NCBI GenBank assembly: GCA_016197405.1
Contig: JACPVR010000024.1
Span: 62,001-126,000, forward strand
Direction: 5' to 3'
Length of the DNA stretch: 64,000 nt
DNA from: Mycobacterium sp.
GTDB lineage: Bacteria; Actinomycetota; Actinomycetes; Mycobacteriales; Mycobacteriaceae
The notes under the pieces were generated by a model. That model was not told where the DNA came from. It ran no database searches and worked only from the letters and a program-made list of their open reading frames with translations. Position numbers and translations under genes: made by a program. Positions 54,049 to 64,000 of this stretch are shown one piece after another; within the stretch, counting starts at the first letter, position 1, and each line of letters starts with the position of its first letter.

Positions 54049-55536
54049 ATGAGCACTGAAATTCCGTCGACCGTCGCTGTCGGCGATGTGACGTCATGGT
54101 CCGACGAGGTCGATGTACTGGTCGTCGGCTTCGGCATCTCGGGCGGCTGCGCTGCCGTCAGCGCCGCCGAAGCCGGTGCCAAGGTGCTGGTCCTGGAGCG
54201 CGCCGCCGCCGCCGGCGGAACCTCGTCGATGGCCGGTGGGCACTTCTACCTCGGCGGCGGCACGGCCGTCCAGGAGGCAACCGGACACCAGGACTCGGCC
54301 GAGGAGATGTACAAATACCTCGTCGCGGTATCGCGCGAACCCGAGCTGGACAAGATCCGGGCCTACTGCGACGACAGCGTCGAGCACTTCAACTGGTTGG
54401 AGGACTTGGGGTTTCAGTTCGAGCGCAGCTACTACCCAGGCAAGGTCGTGGTGCCGCCGGGCACCGAGGGACTGTCCTACACCGGCAATGAGAAGGTGTG
54501 GCCGTTCTGCGAACAGGCCACGCCCGCCCCACGCGGCCACTCCGTTCCGGTACCCGGCGAGCTGGGCGGAGCCGCGATGGTCATCGACCTGCTGCTCAAG
54601 CGTGCCGCCGATCTGGGCGTACAGATCCGCTACGAGACCGGGGCCACCAACCTCGTCGTCGACGACGACGGCACCGTCGTGGGCGTGCAGTGGAAGCATT
54701 TCGGCGACACCGGCGCCGTCAAGGCCAAAGCGGTCATCATCGCCGCGGGCGGGTTCGCGATGAATGAGGAGATGGTCGCCCGGTACACGCCCGCGCTGGG
54801 GGTACAACGCCGCAGCAGCCACGGCATGGTTGCGCCCTACATCCTGGGCAACCCGCACGACGACGGCCTGGGCATCATGCTGGGCGTCTCGGCGGGCGGC
54901 GTGGCCCGCAACCTCGACCAGCTGTTCATCACCGCCGCGGCCTACCCGCCGGAGATCCTGCTCACCGGTGTCATCGTCAACAAGGAGGGCAACCGGTTCG
55001 TCGCCGAGGATTCCTACCATTCGCGCACCTCGGCATTCGTGCTCGAGCAGCCCGATCAGGCGGCCTACCTCGTCGTCGACGAGGCACACCTGGAGATGCC
55101 GGAGATGCCGCTGATCAAGTTCATCGACGGTTTCGAGTCCATCGCCGAAATGGAGACGGCCCTCGAGCTGCCCGCCGGCAGCCTGGCCGCGACGTTGGAG
55201 CGCTACAACACCAACGCCGCGAACGGCGAAGACCCCGACTTCCACAAGCAGCCGGATTACGTTGCGGCACAGGACCAGGGACCGTGGGCGGTGTTCGACC
55301 TGTCGCTGGGCCGGGCCATGTACTCCGGGTTCACCATGGGCGGGCTGGCGGTATCCATCGACGGCGCCGTGATCCGCGAGGACGGCAGCGCCGTCACCGG
55401 GCTCTACGCCGCGGGCGCCTGCGCATCCAACATCGCCCAGGACGGCAAGGGCTACGCCAGCGGCACCCAACTGGGGGAGGGCTCGTACTTCGGCCGCCGC
55501 GCCGGACGGCATGCGGCGGCCCAGGCCGCGGGCTGA
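54049..55536 (+). CDS. FAD-binding dehydrogenase (Rv1817 type)
   Basis: 495 residues. FAD fold VDVLVVGFGISGGCAAVSAAEAGAKVLVLER (GxGxxGG at about 28-33), then GGTSSMAGGHFYLGGG. It belongs to the fumarate reductase/3-ketosteroid-delta1-dehydrogenase flavoprotein superfamily; the C-terminal YSGFTMGGLAVSIDGAVIREDG...LYAAGACAS is typical. It likely introduces or reduces a C=C bond next to a carbonyl. Its end is 7 bases from the convergent BacA transporter gene. Confidence 0.9.
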   Translation: MSTEIPSTVAVGDVTSWSDEVDVLVVGFGISGGCAAVSAAEAGAKVLVLERAAAAGGTSSMAGGHFYLGGGTAVQEATGHQDSAEEMYKYLVAVSREPELDKIRAYCDDSVEHFNWLEDLGFQFERSYYPGKVVVPPGTEGLSYTGNEKVWPFCEQATPAPRGHSVPVPGELGGAAMVIDLLLKRAADLGVQIRYETGATNLVVDDDGTVVGVQWKHFGDTGAVKAKAVIIAAGGFAMNEEMVARYTPALGVQRRSSHGMVAPYILGNPHDDGLGIMLGVSAGGVARNLDQLFITAAAYPPEILLTGVIVNKEGNRFVAEDSYHSRTSAFVLEQPDQAAYLVVDEAHLEMPEMPLIKFIDGFESIAEMETALELPAGSLAATLERYNTNAANGEDPDFHKQPDYVAAQDQGPWAVFDLSLGRAMYSGFTMGGLAVSIDGAVIREDGSAVTGLYAAGACASNIAQDGKGYASGTQLGEGSYFGRRAGRHAAAQAAG

Positions 55537-55543
55537 GCGCTGT

Positions 55544-57442
55544 CTACTGCGTGACGGTCCCGAGGCGCCACTCGCCTCCGCCGAGCAGGTGCAGTTCCTT
55601 GTTGTGATGCTGTTCGACGGTCTTGCGGTGGCTCACGCTGACCAGGATCGTATCGGGTAGTTCGGTGCGCACGAGCTGGTAGAGCATCATTTCCAGGCCC
55701 TCGTCGAGCGCTGACGTGGACTCGTCGAGGAAAGCCGCCTTCGGCTTGGTCAACAGGATGCGGGCGAACGCGATGCGCTGCTGCTCACCGGGCGAGAGCA
55801 CCTTGGCCCAGTCCTGTACCTCGTCGAGGCGGTCGCCGAGGTGCGGCAGCGCAACCTTGGTCAGAACCGCTCGCAGCTGTTCGTCGGAGACGGTGCCCTC
55901 CTCGCACGGATAGGAGACCACGGCACGCAGATCACCCAGCGGAACATAGGGCAGCTGCGACAGGAACATCGTCTCGTTTGACCCGCACGGCCGGGTCAGC
56001 GTGCCCGAGGTGAACGGCCACAGTTCGGCCAGACTGCGCAGCAGCGTCGTCTTACCGCTGCCGGACTTGCCGGTCACCACCAGGGTGTCGCCGACCTCCA
56101 GGCGCATATCGAGCGGATTGACCAGCTGCTTGCCGTCGGGGGTGCGCACCTCGACCTGTTTGAGTTCCACGGTGCCGTCGGCGCAGGCCGTCGTGGTGAT
56201 CACCGGCAGGGCGCGACCCTCTTCGTTGGCGGTCACCAGGCCGTGCAGACGGATGATGGCGGCGCGATAGCCGGCGAACTGGTCGTAGGCGTTCCGGAAG
56301 AACGACAGGCCGCTCTGGATATTGGAGAACGCCGACGCGGACTGGCTCATGTCACCGAGCTTGATATCGCCGGCGAAGAACCGCGGGAACTGCAGGATGT
56401 AGGGCAGCGGCACGATGATCTGACTCAGGGACAGGTTCCAGCCGTAGAACGCCACCATCCGGTTCACATAGCGCTTGTAGTTGGACACCACGGGAGCGAA
56501 CCGGCTGCGCAACCCGGTGCGCTCGGCGATCTCACCACGGTAGAAGGCGACCGCCTCCGACGCGTCCCGCAACCGGACCAGCGCGTAACGGAAAGCGGCG
56601 TTGAACTTCTCGTTGTCGAAGGCGAACCAGATGATCGGCTTACCGATCCAGAACGCGATGACCGAGGCGAACACCACGTAGCCCAGGCCGATCCAGAACA
56701 ACGCCTTGGGCAGGGTGATGCCGAACAGGGTGAGCGGTCCGGACAGGTTCCACAGAATGGCGGTGAAGGAGATCATCGACACCACCGCGGAGATCGCGCC
56801 GAACAGCAGTGTCGATCCGCTGGTGTTGTTCGGCGCGTTGGGAAGTGGTCCGACGCCGGTGGTGAAGATGTCGATATCGGTCTGGATACGCTGGTCGGGG
56901 TTGTCGATGGTGTCGTCGATGAACCGGGAGCGGTAGTAGGCCTTACCGTCGAGCCAGTCGCCGGTGAGCCGGTCGGTCAGCCACGCGCGCCAGGCCAGCA
57001 TGAACCGCTGGGTGAGGAACAGATCGAGCATCACCTGGACGACGTAGACGCTCACCACGACGGCGAAAACGATGATGGACAGCCAGAATCCGCTCTTGCC
57101 GGAGTTCTTCACCGCCTCCTCGCCGCTGCCGACGCCCGCGGAGATCACCTGGAAGCTGGTGAACAGGTCGTTGCTGTAGTAACTGAGCAGCACGTCGATA
57201 CGCACGTTGATGATCACCGACAGCAGCAGCACCGCCAACCAGGCCCAGACCTTGATGCTGGATCGGCCGGTGAAATACGCACCCGTCACGTACCAGAACT
57301 GGCGTCCCCACATCGTGAACTTGGCGAGCAGCACCAGGACGACCAGGGTCACCACGGCCGCGATGGCCCAGCCCTTGGCTATCCAGACCAGCGATTCGTA
57401 CCACTCGTTGCCCCAGTCCCGGGACGGTGTGAACATTTCCAC
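55544..57442 (-). CDS. bacA: BacA/SbmA-type ABC transporter
   Basis: 632 residues from GTG. Six-helix SbmA/BacA-like transmembrane domain (1-400) fused to an ATPase: Walker [13 protein letters not shown], signature LSPGEQQR, Walker B AAFLDES. This is the form of M. tuberculosis Rv1819c, which imports cobalamin, bleomycin-like and other hydrophilic molecules. It sits in the matching place between the Rv1817-type gene and secA2. The FAD monooxygenase gene follows 44 bases upstream on the same strand. Confidence 0.95.
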   Translation of the reverse strand: MEMFTPSRDWGNEWYESLVWIAKGWAIAAVVTLVVLVLLAKFTMWGRQFWYVTGAYFTGRSSIKVWAWLAVLLLSVIINVRIDVLLSYYSNDLFTSFQVISAGVGSGEEAVKNSGKSGFWLSIIVFAVVVSVYVVQVMLDLFLTQRFMLAWRAWLTDRLTGDWLDGKAYYRSRFIDDTIDNPDQRIQTDIDIFTTGVGPLPNAPNNTSGSTLLFGAISAVVSMISFTAILWNLSGPLTLFGITLPKALFWIGLGYVVFASVIAFWIGKPIIWFAFDNEKFNAAFRYALVRLRDASEAVAFYRGEIAERTGLRSRFAPVVSNYKRYVNRMVAFYGWNLSLSQIIVPLPYILQFPRFFAGDIKLGDMSQSASAFSNIQSGLSFFRNAYDQFAGYRAAIIRLHGLVTANEEGRALPVITTTACADGTVELKQVEVRTPDGKQLVNPLDMRLEVGDTLVVTGKSGSGKTTLLRSLAELWPFTSGTLTRPCGSNETMFLSQLPYVPLGDLRAVVSYPCEEGTVSDEQLRAVLTKVALPHLGDRLDEVQDWAKVLSPGEQQRIAFARILLTKPKAAFLDESTSALDEGLEMMLYQLVRTELPDTILVSVSHRKTVEQHHNKELHLLGGGEWRLGTVTQ

Positions 57443-57486
57443 CCCGGCAACCTACCGCGACAACTTGGGCCAAGCGGGCCAAGGCG

Positions 57487-59076
57487 TCAGCCGAAAGTCA
57501 GCTGCAGGTGGTTGAGCAGCGGTTCAGGATTAATCTCGCCCGCCGCGAAACCCAGATACCCGTCCGGCCGGACCACGAACACCGACGATCGGGTGGCGTC
57601 ATACCGCGCCGCGAAGTCGCCGTCGGCGTCGTGAACCACGGGCAGAACGGAGCCGGCGACGTCGGCCGGCACCGCGGCCACCAGGTAGACCTCGAGTCGT
57701 CCGTGCGCAGCGCGCACCGCCGCGTCGGCGAGCGACTCCAGGGCGGCGATATCGTCGGGCGTGCTGCCCGCGGCGGCGTACAACAGCAGGGTGTGTTCGG
57801 CGCCGAACAACGCGAAGAGCCGGAACGGGTCGGTGACCACGTCGCGACGCAAACCGCGCGCATCCGGGGCCCGGCCGCCGGCCGGTGCGCTGACGATCGG
57901 ACTGCCGTCGTAGCGGATCAGCAGCTGCGCTTCGCGTCGCATGACGTAACCCGGATCGTCGGAGTCCGCGCCGATACCGTCGCGGGCACTGCGCACGGTG
58001 CGGCCCACCACCTCCTCGCCGACCGGGCGCCGCTCGGCGTCATAACTGGCCAGCAGCCCGTCGGCGGCCAGCCCCTGCACCGCCAGCGCCAGCTTCCAGC
58101 CGAGGTTGTTGGCATCCTGAATACCGGTGTTCATGCCCTGTGCGCCGGTCGGCGGGTGGATATGGGCGGCGTCACCGGCGACGAACACCCGGCCTGCGCC
58201 GTACCGGTCGACGATGCGGTGGCTGATCCGGAACACCGACGACCAGCGCAGATTGCGGGCCGTCACCGGTTCGGGCGCCAACCGGTCCAGCACCGCCTGG
58301 ATGTGGCGCAGCTCCGGTTTCCGTGAGCCCTCGAAACCGTGCTCGACACCGTCGGCGGCCGACGGCGCCGTCGCAAGATCCTCGGGTACCAGCATCGACA
58401 TCCGGTAACGGCCGCGCCCCGGCAACGGAATGCACACCAGCACATCGTCACTGCGCCCGTCCCGCGTGCGGGTGGCCCGCACGGCGTATCCGGGCGGCAC
58501 CGACCAGTCCACCTCGACATCGCCGAGCATGTACTGGTCGGGGAAGGCGGCACCGTCGAAGCCCAGGCCCAGCCCCTTGCGCACCACGCTGTGGGCGCCG
58601 TCGGCGCCGACCAGATAACCGGCCCGCACCGACCGGCCGTCCGACAGCGTCACCGTGACACCGTCATCGTCCTGGGCGAACCCGCCGACGGCGACACCGC
58701 GTTCGATCCGCACGCTGCGCCGGCCGAGCTCCTCGCGCAGCACCCGCTCGGTCTCGTACTGGGGGAGCAGGACGAACCCGAACGGGATGTCGGCGGGCAA
58801 TGCCAGATCGAGGCGGCCCGTCAACTCACCGTCGGCGTAGACGTATTGGCCACGCATCGGGATCGCGGCGTCCAGGATGTGGCGCAGGATGCCCAGATTC
58901 TCGAACACTTCCAGCGTCCGGGGTTGCACACCAACCGCTTTGGCGTACAGCGGTGGATCGGTCACCGGATCCACCAGTTGCACGGCGATCCCGCGGCGGG
59001 CCAATTCCAGTGCGGCGGTCATGCCGATGGGCCCGGCGCCGGCGATGAGGACGTCGACGTCCAGGGGTGCGGGCAC
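57487..59076 (-). CDS. FAD-dependent aromatic-ring monooxygenase (PheA/TfdB/Rox type)
   Basis: 529 residues from GTG. GxGxxG in [23 protein letters not shown] motif [15 protein letters not shown], and GD motif [20 protein letters not shown]: the class A flavin hydroxylase set. The C-terminal thioredoxin-like tail (about 430-529) resembles that of phenol hydroxylase and rifampicin monooxygenases. It hydroxylates an aromatic ring with NAD(P)H. It lies in the secA2 region where I recall ilvG (Rv1820) in M. tuberculosis, so it marks an exchange there. Confidence 0.9.
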   Translation of the reverse strand: MPAPLDVDVLIAGAGPIGMTAALELARRGIAVQLVDPVTDPPLYAKAVGVQPRTLEVFENLGILRHILDAAIPMRGQYVYADGELTGRLDLALPADIPFGFVLLPQYETERVLREELGRRSVRIERGVAVGGFAQDDDGVTVTLSDGRSVRAGYLVGADGAHSVVRKGLGLGFDGAAFPDQYMLGDVEVDWSVPPGYAVRATRTRDGRSDDVLVCIPLPGRGRYRMSMLVPEDLATAPSAADGVEHGFEGSRKPELRHIQAVLDRLAPEPVTARNLRWSSVFRISHRIVDRYGAGRVFVAGDAAHIHPPTGAQGMNTGIQDANNLGWKLALAVQGLAADGLLASYDAERRPVGEEVVGRTVRSARDGIGADSDDPGYVMRREAQLLIRYDGSPIVSAPAGGRAPDARGLRRDVVTDPFRLFALFGAEHTLLLYAAAGSTPDDIAALESLADAAVRAAHGRLEVYLVAAVPADVAGSVLPVVHDADGDFAARYDATRSSVFVVRPDGYLGFAAGEINPEPLLNHLQLTFG

Positions 59077-59141
59077 GCCACGAATTATGCAGACAGTGGC
59101 GGCTCGCAGGCCAGACCAGCGACGCCGCGTACCGTTGTCGT

Positions 59142-61484
59142 GTGGCTAAGAGCTCCAACACGTCGAAGAAACCCGCAGGCCTGAGCGGCCGCTTCTGGAA
59201 ACTGCTCGGTGCAAGTTCCGAGAAGATCCAGACCCGGACCAGCGGTGAGGTGGCCGCGGCCGCCGATTTCACCGACAAGGCCGCCGAGCTCGATGACGAG
59301 CAGCTGACCAAGGCCGCCCGGCTGCTGGACTTGCAGGCGCTGGCCGAAGCCGCCGACATCCCGCAGTTCCTGGCCATCGCCCGGGAAGCCGCCGAGCGCG
59401 CGACCGGCCTGCGCCCGTTCGACGTGCAGTTACAAGGTGCCCTGCGGATGCTGGCCGGCGATATCGTCGAGATGGCCACCGGCGAGGGCAAGACACTCGC
59501 CGGCGCCATCGCCGCCGCCGGTTACGCCCTGGGCGGCAGGCATGTGCACGTCATCTCGGTCAACGACTACCTGGCCCGGCGCGACGCCGAATGGATGGGG
59601 CCGCTGCTGGAAGCGATGGGGCTGACCGTCGGCTGGATCACCGCCGACTCGAGCTCTGAGGAACGGCGCGCGGCCTACCTGTGCGATGTCACCTACGCGT
59701 CGGTCAACGAGATCGGCTTCGACGTACTGCGCGACCAGCTGGTCACCGACGTCGCCGACCTGGTGTCACCGGACCCCGACGTGGCACTCATCGACGAGGC
59801 CGACTCGGTGCTGGTCGACGAGGCGCTGGTGCCGCTGGTGCTGGCGGGCACCACCCACCGCGAGACCCCGCGGCGCGAGATCGTCGAACTGGTCGGGTCG
59901 CTGATCGCGGGTGTGGACTATGCCGCCGACGCCGACCGCCGCAACATCCACCTGACCGAGGAGGGCGCCGTCAAGGTCGAGGCGGCACTCGGCGGTATCG
60001 ACCTGTACTCCGAGGAACACGTGGTCAGCACCCTGACCGAGGTCAATGTGGCGTTGCACGCGCACGCCCTGCTGCAGCGCGATGTGCACTACATCGTGCG
60101 CGACGGCGCCGTTCAGCTGATCAACGCCTCCCGCGGACGTATCGCGGCATTGCAGCGCTGGCCCGACGGCCTGCAGGCCGCGGTCGAGGCCAAGGAAGGT
60201 ATCGAGACCACCGAGACCGGCGAGGTGCTCGACACCATCACCGTGCAGGCGCTCATCAACCGGTATCCCACGGTGTGCGGTATGACGGGCACCGCGCTGG
60301 CGGCCGGCGAGCAGCTGCGCCAGTTCTACTCGCTGGGCGTCTCACTGATCGCGCCCAACACCCCGAACATCCGCGAGGACGAGACCGACCGGGTGTACAT
60401 CTCCGTCGCCGCCAAGATCGAGGCCATCATCGAGCACATCATCGAGGTGCACGCCACCGGCCGCCCGGTCCTGGTCGGCACCCACGATGTCGCCGAATCC
60501 GAAGAACTGCACCGCAAGCTGTTGCGCCGCGGGGTCCCGGCCGTGGTGCTCAACGCCAAGAACGACGCCGAAGAGGCCGAGGTGATCGCCGAGGCCGGTG
60601 CGCTGAACACCGTCACGGTGTCGACCCAGATGGCCGGGCGGGGAACCGATATCCGCCTCGGCGGTTCCGATGGCGGCGGCGACGCCGCCGGCGAGAAGAC
60701 CGTCGCCGAACTCGGTGGCCTGCACGTCGTCGGCACCGGGCGGCACAACACCGAACGCCTCGACAACCAGCTGCGTGGCCGCGCGGGCCGACAAGGTGAC
60801 CCGGGCTCGTCGGTGTTCTTCGCCAGCTGGGAAGACGAGGTCGTGGTCTCGCACCTGGATCCCGGCAAGCTGCCCACCGAGACCGACGAATTCGGCCGGA
60901 TCACCAGCAGCAAGGCCGCGACGCTGCTCGACCATGCCCAGCGCGTGGCCGAGGGCCGGCTACTCGACGTGCATGCCAACACCTGGCGGTACAACCAGTT
61001 GATCGCCCAGCAGCGCGCCATCATCGTCGACCGGCGCAACAAACTGCTGAGCACACCGACCGCTCGCGAGGAACTCAAAGATCTCGCCCCGGACCGTTAC
61101 GACGCGCTGGCGCAGGACCTTTCCGAGGAACAGCTGGAGCGCATCTGCCGGCTCATCATGCTGTATCACCTGGACCGCGGCTGGGCCGATCACCAGGCCT
61201 ACCTGTCCGACATCCGGGAGAGCATCCACCTGCGGGCGCTGGGTCGGCAGAATCCGCTCGACGAGTTCCACCGTCTGGCCGTCGACGCGTTCGCGTCGCT
61301 GGCCGCCAACGCCGTCGAAGCCGCCCAGCAGACCTTCGAGACCGCCGACGTCACCACCGACGAACCGGGCCTGGACCTGTCGAAGCTGGCACGCCCGACA
61401 TCGACGTGGACATACATGGTGCACGACAATCCGCTGCAGGATGACACGCTCTCCGCGCTGAGCCTGCCGGGAGTGTTCAGATAG
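59142..61484 (+). CDS. secA2: accessory preprotein translocase ATPase SecA2
   Basis: 780 residues from GTG, close to other mycobacterial SecA2 proteins and shorter than SecA1 (about 940). Walker A MATGEGKT (111-118), DEAD at 218-221, helicase-like [16 protein letters not shown]. It lacks the C-terminal linker and zinc/SecB-binding tail of SecA1. It powers export of a subset of proteins, including some without classical signal peptides and lipoproteins. The next gene begins 10 bases after it. Confidence 0.97.
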   Translation: MAKSSNTSKKPAGLSGRFWKLLGASSEKIQTRTSGEVAAAADFTDKAAELDDEQLTKAARLLDLQALAEAADIPQFLAIAREAAERATGLRPFDVQLQGALRMLAGDIVEMATGEGKTLAGAIAAAGYALGGRHVHVISVNDYLARRDAEWMGPLLEAMGLTVGWITADSSSEERRAAYLCDVTYASVNEIGFDVLRDQLVTDVADLVSPDPDVALIDEADSVLVDEALVPLVLAGTTHRETPRREIVELVGSLIAGVDYAADADRRNIHLTEEGAVKVEAALGGIDLYSEEHVVSTLTEVNVALHAHALLQRDVHYIVRDGAVQLINASRGRIAALQRWPDGLQAAVEAKEGIETTETGEVLDTITVQALINRYPTVCGMTGTALAAGEQLRQFYSLGVSLIAPNTPNIREDETDRVYISVAAKIEAIIEHIIEVHATGRPVLVGTHDVAESEELHRKLLRRGVPAVVLNAKNDAEEAEVIAEAGALNTVTVSTQMAGRGTDIRLGGSDGGGDAAGEKTVAELGGLHVVGTGRHNTERLDNQLRGRAGRQGDPGSSVFFASWEDEVVVSHLDPGKLPTETDEFGRITSSKAATLLDHAQRVAEGRLLDVHANTWRYNQLIAQQRAIIVDRRNKLLSTPTAREELKDLAPDRYDALAQDLSEEQLERICRLIMLYHLDRGWADHQAYLSDIRESIHLRALGRQNPLDEFHRLAVDAFASLAANAVEAAQQTFETADVTTDEPGLDLSKLARPTSTWTYMVHDNPLQDDTLSALSLPGVFR

Positions 61485-61494
61485 GTTGGTGCGC

Positions 61495-62109
61495 ATGACG
61501 CCGCAGGCGGGGGGGCCGCGCGATCGGGTACTCACCGTGCCGAACGCGCTGAGCGTCCTTCGTCTGATCCTGATCGGCCTGTTCGTCTACCTGTTGCTGT
61601 ACACCGACCGGTACGGGTGGGCTGTGGCAGTCCTGATGGTGTCCGGGGCGTCGGACTGGCTCGACGGCAAGCTGGCCCGCCTGCTCGACCAATACTCGCG
61701 GCTCGGCGAGCTGCTCGATCCCGCCGTCGACCGGCTCTACATGGTCATCATCCCGATCTCGTTCGCCATCGCCGGGCTGGTGCCGTGGTGGGTCATCGCG
61801 GTGCTCATCGCGCGCGACGGCCTGCTGGCGGCGATGCTGCCGGTGCTGCGCAGCCGCGGCCTGACAGCCCTGCCGGTGACCTACATCGGCAAGGCCGCCA
61901 CCTTCGCGTTGATGTCGGCGTTCCCGCTGATCCTGCTGGGGGAGTTCGACGCACTGTGGAGCCGGGTCATCGGCGCCTGCGGGTGGGCTTTCCTGATCTG
62001 GGGTCTGGGCATGTACCTGTGGGCATTCGCCCTCTACGTCGTCCAGCTGGTGCTGGTGGTCCGGCAGCTGCCCAAGGTGCCGAAAGGACCGAAGGGCGCA
62101 ACATTGTGA
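61495..62109 (+). CDS. pgsA2: CDP-alcohol phosphatidyltransferase (PgsA2 type)
   Basis: 204 residues from ATG at 61495 (GTG at 61489 is also possible). Signature D-x2-DG-x2-AR-x8-G-x3-D-x3-D is complete: [20 protein letters not shown] and LLDPAVDR. Several membrane spans. It transfers a phosphatidyl group from CDP-diacylglycerol to an alcohol. In this neighbourhood the M. tuberculosis protein is Rv1822 (PgsA2); the true head group is uncertain. Its stop overlaps the DUF881 start (GTGA). Confidence 0.92.
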   Translation: MTPQAGGPRDRVLTVPNALSVLRLILIGLFVYLLLYTDRYGWAVAVLMVSGASDWLDGKLARLLDQYSRLGELLDPAVDRLYMVIIPISFAIAGLVPWWVIAVLIARDGLLAAMLPVLRSRGLTALPVTYIGKAATFALMSAFPLILLGEFDALWSRVIGACGWAFLIWGLGMYLWAFALYVVQLVLVVRQLPKVPKGPKGATL

Positions 62110-63014
62110 GCGCCGGCGAGAAGGCCCTGGGCGGTTACGACCCCGACGCCGGACTCACCGCCGGCAACGCCTCGCGCGTGCGCAAACTGCCGGTGCCGTC
62201 GCTGCTGCGCTCGCTGCTCAGTGAGCACCTCGACCCCGGTTACGCGGCCGCCGCGCAGGCCCGCGCGGCCGGCACCGCCAAACCGGTACGCCAGTGGATC
62301 TGGCAGACCGCGGCGGCCCTGCTGGTCGCGGCCGTTTTCGCCAGCGCGACGGCGCAGGCCCGGTCGCTGGCGCCCGGTGTCAGTACCGCGCAGAAAGTGC
62401 TCGCCGAAAGCGTCGCGTCGGCCGAGCACACCACCGACGATCTGACCCGGCGCCGCGGCGCGCTGTCCGCCCAGGTCGACGATCTGGCCCGAATCCAGCT
62501 GCGCGACGACGCCGAAGGACGGCAGCTGCTGGCCCAGCTCGACGCGCTGAGCCTGGCCGCGGCCAGCACCGCCGTGATCGGTCCGGGCCTCGAGGTCACC
62601 GTCACCGACCCCGGAGTGGGCCGCGACCTGTCCGATGTGTCCAAACAACGGGTGGCCGGCAGCCAGCAGGTCATCCTGGACCGCGACCTGCAGCTGGTGG
62701 TGAACTCGTTGTGGGCCTGCGGCGCCGAGGCGATCTCGGTCGGTGGTATCCGCATCGGGCCCAATGTGACGATCCGGCAGGCGGGCGGCGCGATCCTGGT
62801 CGACAATCACCCGATCAGCAGCCCGTACACGATCCTGGCGATCGGACCACCCAACAGCATGCGGGAGAACTTCGAGAGCAGTCCCGGCCTGCTGCGCTTG
62901 CGGTTGTTGGAGACCTCATACGGCGTGGGTGCCACCGTCAGCACCGCCGATGGTCTGACGGTGCCCGCGGGCGCTGTCCGAGAGGTCAAGTTCGCCAGGC
63001 AGATTGGGCCCTGA
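62106..63014 (+). CDS. DUF881 membrane protein (Rv1823 type)
   Basis: 302 residues from GTG at 62106. One transmembrane helix at about 68-86, then a coiled segment ([18 protein letters not shown]) and a DUF881 domain with [35 protein letters not shown] and [16 protein letters not shown]. In the M. tuberculosis order it is Rv1823. DUF881 proteins pair with the small basic protein family near division genes in Gram-positives. Role unproved. Confidence 0.9.
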   Translation: MSAGEKALGGYDPDAGLTAGNASRVRKLPVPSLLRSLLSEHLDPGYAAAAQARAAGTAKPVRQWIWQTAAALLVAAVFASATAQARSLAPGVSTAQKVLAESVASAEHTTDDLTRRRGALSAQVDDLARIQLRDDAEGRQLLAQLDALSLAAASTAVIGPGLEVTVTDPGVGRDLSDVSKQRVAGSQQVILDRDLQLVVNSLWACGAEAISVGGIRIGPNVTIRQAGGAILVDNHPISSPYTILAIGPPNSMRENFESSPGLLRLRLLETSYGVGATVSTADGLTVPAGAVREVKFARQIGP

Positions 63015-63044
63015 CACCCTTATGTCGATGATGGAGTGCAGCCG

Positions 63045-63377
63045 ATGATCGGTATCGCGGCGTTGGTGGTCGGAATCGTGCTGGGGCTGGTGTTCCACCC
63101 CAGCGTTCCCGAGGTCGTCCAGCCCTATCTGCCGATCGCCGTGGTCGCCGCCCTCGACGCGGTCTTCGGCGGTCTGCGCGCCTATCTGGAGGAGATCTTC
63201 GACGCCAAGGTCTTCGTGGTGTCGTTCGTCTTCAACGTCCTGGTGGCCGCGGTGATCGTCTACGTCGGCGACCAACTCGGGGTCGGCACGCAGCTGTCCA
63301 CGGCGATCATCGTGGTCCTGGGTATCCGGATCTTCGGCAATGCCGCCGCCCTGCGCCGGCGGCTGTTCGGAGCCTGA
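63045..63377 (+). CDS. small basic family protein (Rv1824 type, DUF1290)
   Basis: 110 residues from ATG at 63045 (GGAG eight bases before); GTG at 63036 is the alternative. Three hydrophobic segments with DAVFGGLRAYLEEIFDAKVFVVSFVFN in the middle, the highly conserved Sbp family core. It lies between two DUF881 genes, the usual arrangement (Rv1823-Rv1824-Rv1825). Likely part of a membrane complex with them. Confidence 0.93.
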   Translation: MIGIAALVVGIVLGLVFHPSVPEVVQPYLPIAVVAALDAVFGGLRAYLEEIFDAKVFVVSFVFNVLVAAVIVYVGDQLGVGTQLSTAIIVVLGIRIFGNAAALRRRLFGA

Positions 63378-63382
63378 GTCCG

Positions 63383-64000
63383 ATGACAGAGCAGCCTGCC
63401 GAGGACAAGCCCGGCCGCAGCCGCAGCCAACTGGTTTTCGCCCTGCTGGCGGTGCTGCTGTGCCTGCTGCTGGGTGTGGCGATCGCCACTCAGGCGCGCC
63501 AGACCGAATCGGGTGACGCGTTGCAGACCGCGCGCCCGGCGGACCTGCTGGTGCTGCTCGACTCGCTGCAGCAGCGCGAAGCGGCGCTCAACACCGAGGT
63601 GACCGACCTGCAGCGCACCCTGGCCATCCTGCAGGCGTCGGGCAACTCCGACCAGGCGGCCATCGACAACGCCCGGTCCCGACTGGCCGCACTGTCGATC
63701 CTGATCGGGACCGTCGGGGCGACCGGCCCGGGTGTCACCGTCAACATCTCGGATCCGGCCGGCGGTGTCGCACCCGAGACCATGCTCGACGTCATCAACG
63801 AACTGCGTGCCGCCGGCGCCGAGGCGATGGAGATCGCGGCGGGATCGCAGGCGGTGCGCGTCGGCGTGGACACCTGGGTGACGGGCAGCCCCGGCGCGCT
63901 GGCGATCGACGGCCTGACCCTCTCGCCGCCGTATTCGGTTTTGGCCATCGGCGATCCGCCGACCCTGGCCGCGGCGATGAACATTCCCGGCGGCGCGGTC
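63383..64000 (+). CDS. DUF881 membrane protein (Rv1825 type), 3' end outside window
   Basis: 206 codons visible from ATG at 63383; the gene runs off the right edge. One transmembrane helix at about residues 16-36, then a coiled region (DLLVLLDSLQQREAALNTEV) and a DUF881 domain with IGTVGATGPGVTVNISDP, ELRAAGAEAMEIAAGSQAV and LTLSPPYSVLAIGDP. Starts 5 bases after the small basic protein stop and is the third member of that operon. Confidence 0.9.
   Translation, partial: MTEQPAEDKPGRSRSQLVFALLAVLLCLLLGVAIATQARQTESGDALQTARPADLLVLLDSLQQREAALNTEVTDLQRTLAILQASGNSDQAAIDNARSRLAALSILIGTVGATGPGVTVNISDPAGGVAPETMLDVINELRAAGAEAMEIAAGSQAVRVGVDTWVTGSPGALAIDGLTLSPPYSVLAIGDPPTLAAAMNIPGGAV

Overview
The window is about 66-70% GC by eye. 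It carries mycobacterial markers: an MspA-family porin, SecA2, a BacA/SbmA-type ABC transporter, F420-dependent enzyme families, many TetR regulators and a monomeric isocitrate dehydrogenase. MspA-type porins are typical of fast growers, so I read this as chromosome from a rapidly growing Mycobacterium (Mycolicibacterium). No rRNA, tRNA, insertion sequence, integrase or CRISPR array is visible. No gap between genes exceeds about 240 bases.

Layout. (1) 1-7.0 kb is a stress/dormancy-like module: a SpoIIAA-like protein, two universal stress proteins, an amino-acid permease, a small charged protein, a pyruvate-kinase-like protein and a CoA-transferase. Two DosR-like palindromes lie in it. (2) 7.0-11.4 kb holds an Xre regulator divergent from methionine aminopeptidase, with two identical operators between them, and a large cyclase/AAA/TPR regulator. 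(3) 11.4-17.9 kb holds a LAS-type exported peptidase and, as the main unexplained item, a tightly coupled four-gene operon: ThDP enzyme, SRPBCC protein, KAS III-like enzyme and aminotransferase. An exported protein lies upstream. (4) 18-24 kb: icd2, an acyltransferase-3 membrane protein, a methyltransferase, and an MFS exporter with its divergent ArsR regulator. (5) 24-39 kb is a catabolic accessory region: Rieske oxygenase, DapB-like reductase, three TetR regulators, an MspA-type porin with an exported partner, SDRs, an APH-type kinase, an acyl-CoA synthetase, AraC, amidohydrolase, a luciferase-like F420 enzyme, another SRPBCC protein and an aldo-keto reductase. (6) 39-48.6 kb: a secreted PASTA-like protein next to a membrane Ser/Thr kinase, malQ, an MFS protein, a pair of SMR proteins, TetR, an MpaB/Lcp-family protein and a carboxylesterase. 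(7) 48.7-64 kb follows, from memory, the M. tuberculosis order Rv1814 to Rv1825: sterol desaturase, exported serine protease, TetR, flavoprotein, BacA transporter, secA2, pgsA2, DUF881, small basic protein, DUF881. Several genes are inserted, and an FAD monooxygenase stands where ilvG would be.

How the genes may work together. The 12-16.6 kb operon looks like a compact pathway: C-C bond formation by a ThDP enzyme, acyl transfer or condensation by a KAS III fold with an altered catalytic triad, handling by an SRPBCC protein, and amination. Its product is unknown to me. The 24-39 kb region looks like uptake and oxidation of hydrophobic or cyclic compounds under several local regulators. The last block is conserved core: accessory secretion, phospholipid head-group chemistry and division-associated membrane proteins. 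Most start codons were picked from Shine-Dalgarno spacing, overlaps and family length. All homology statements are by recognition of motifs, not by search.
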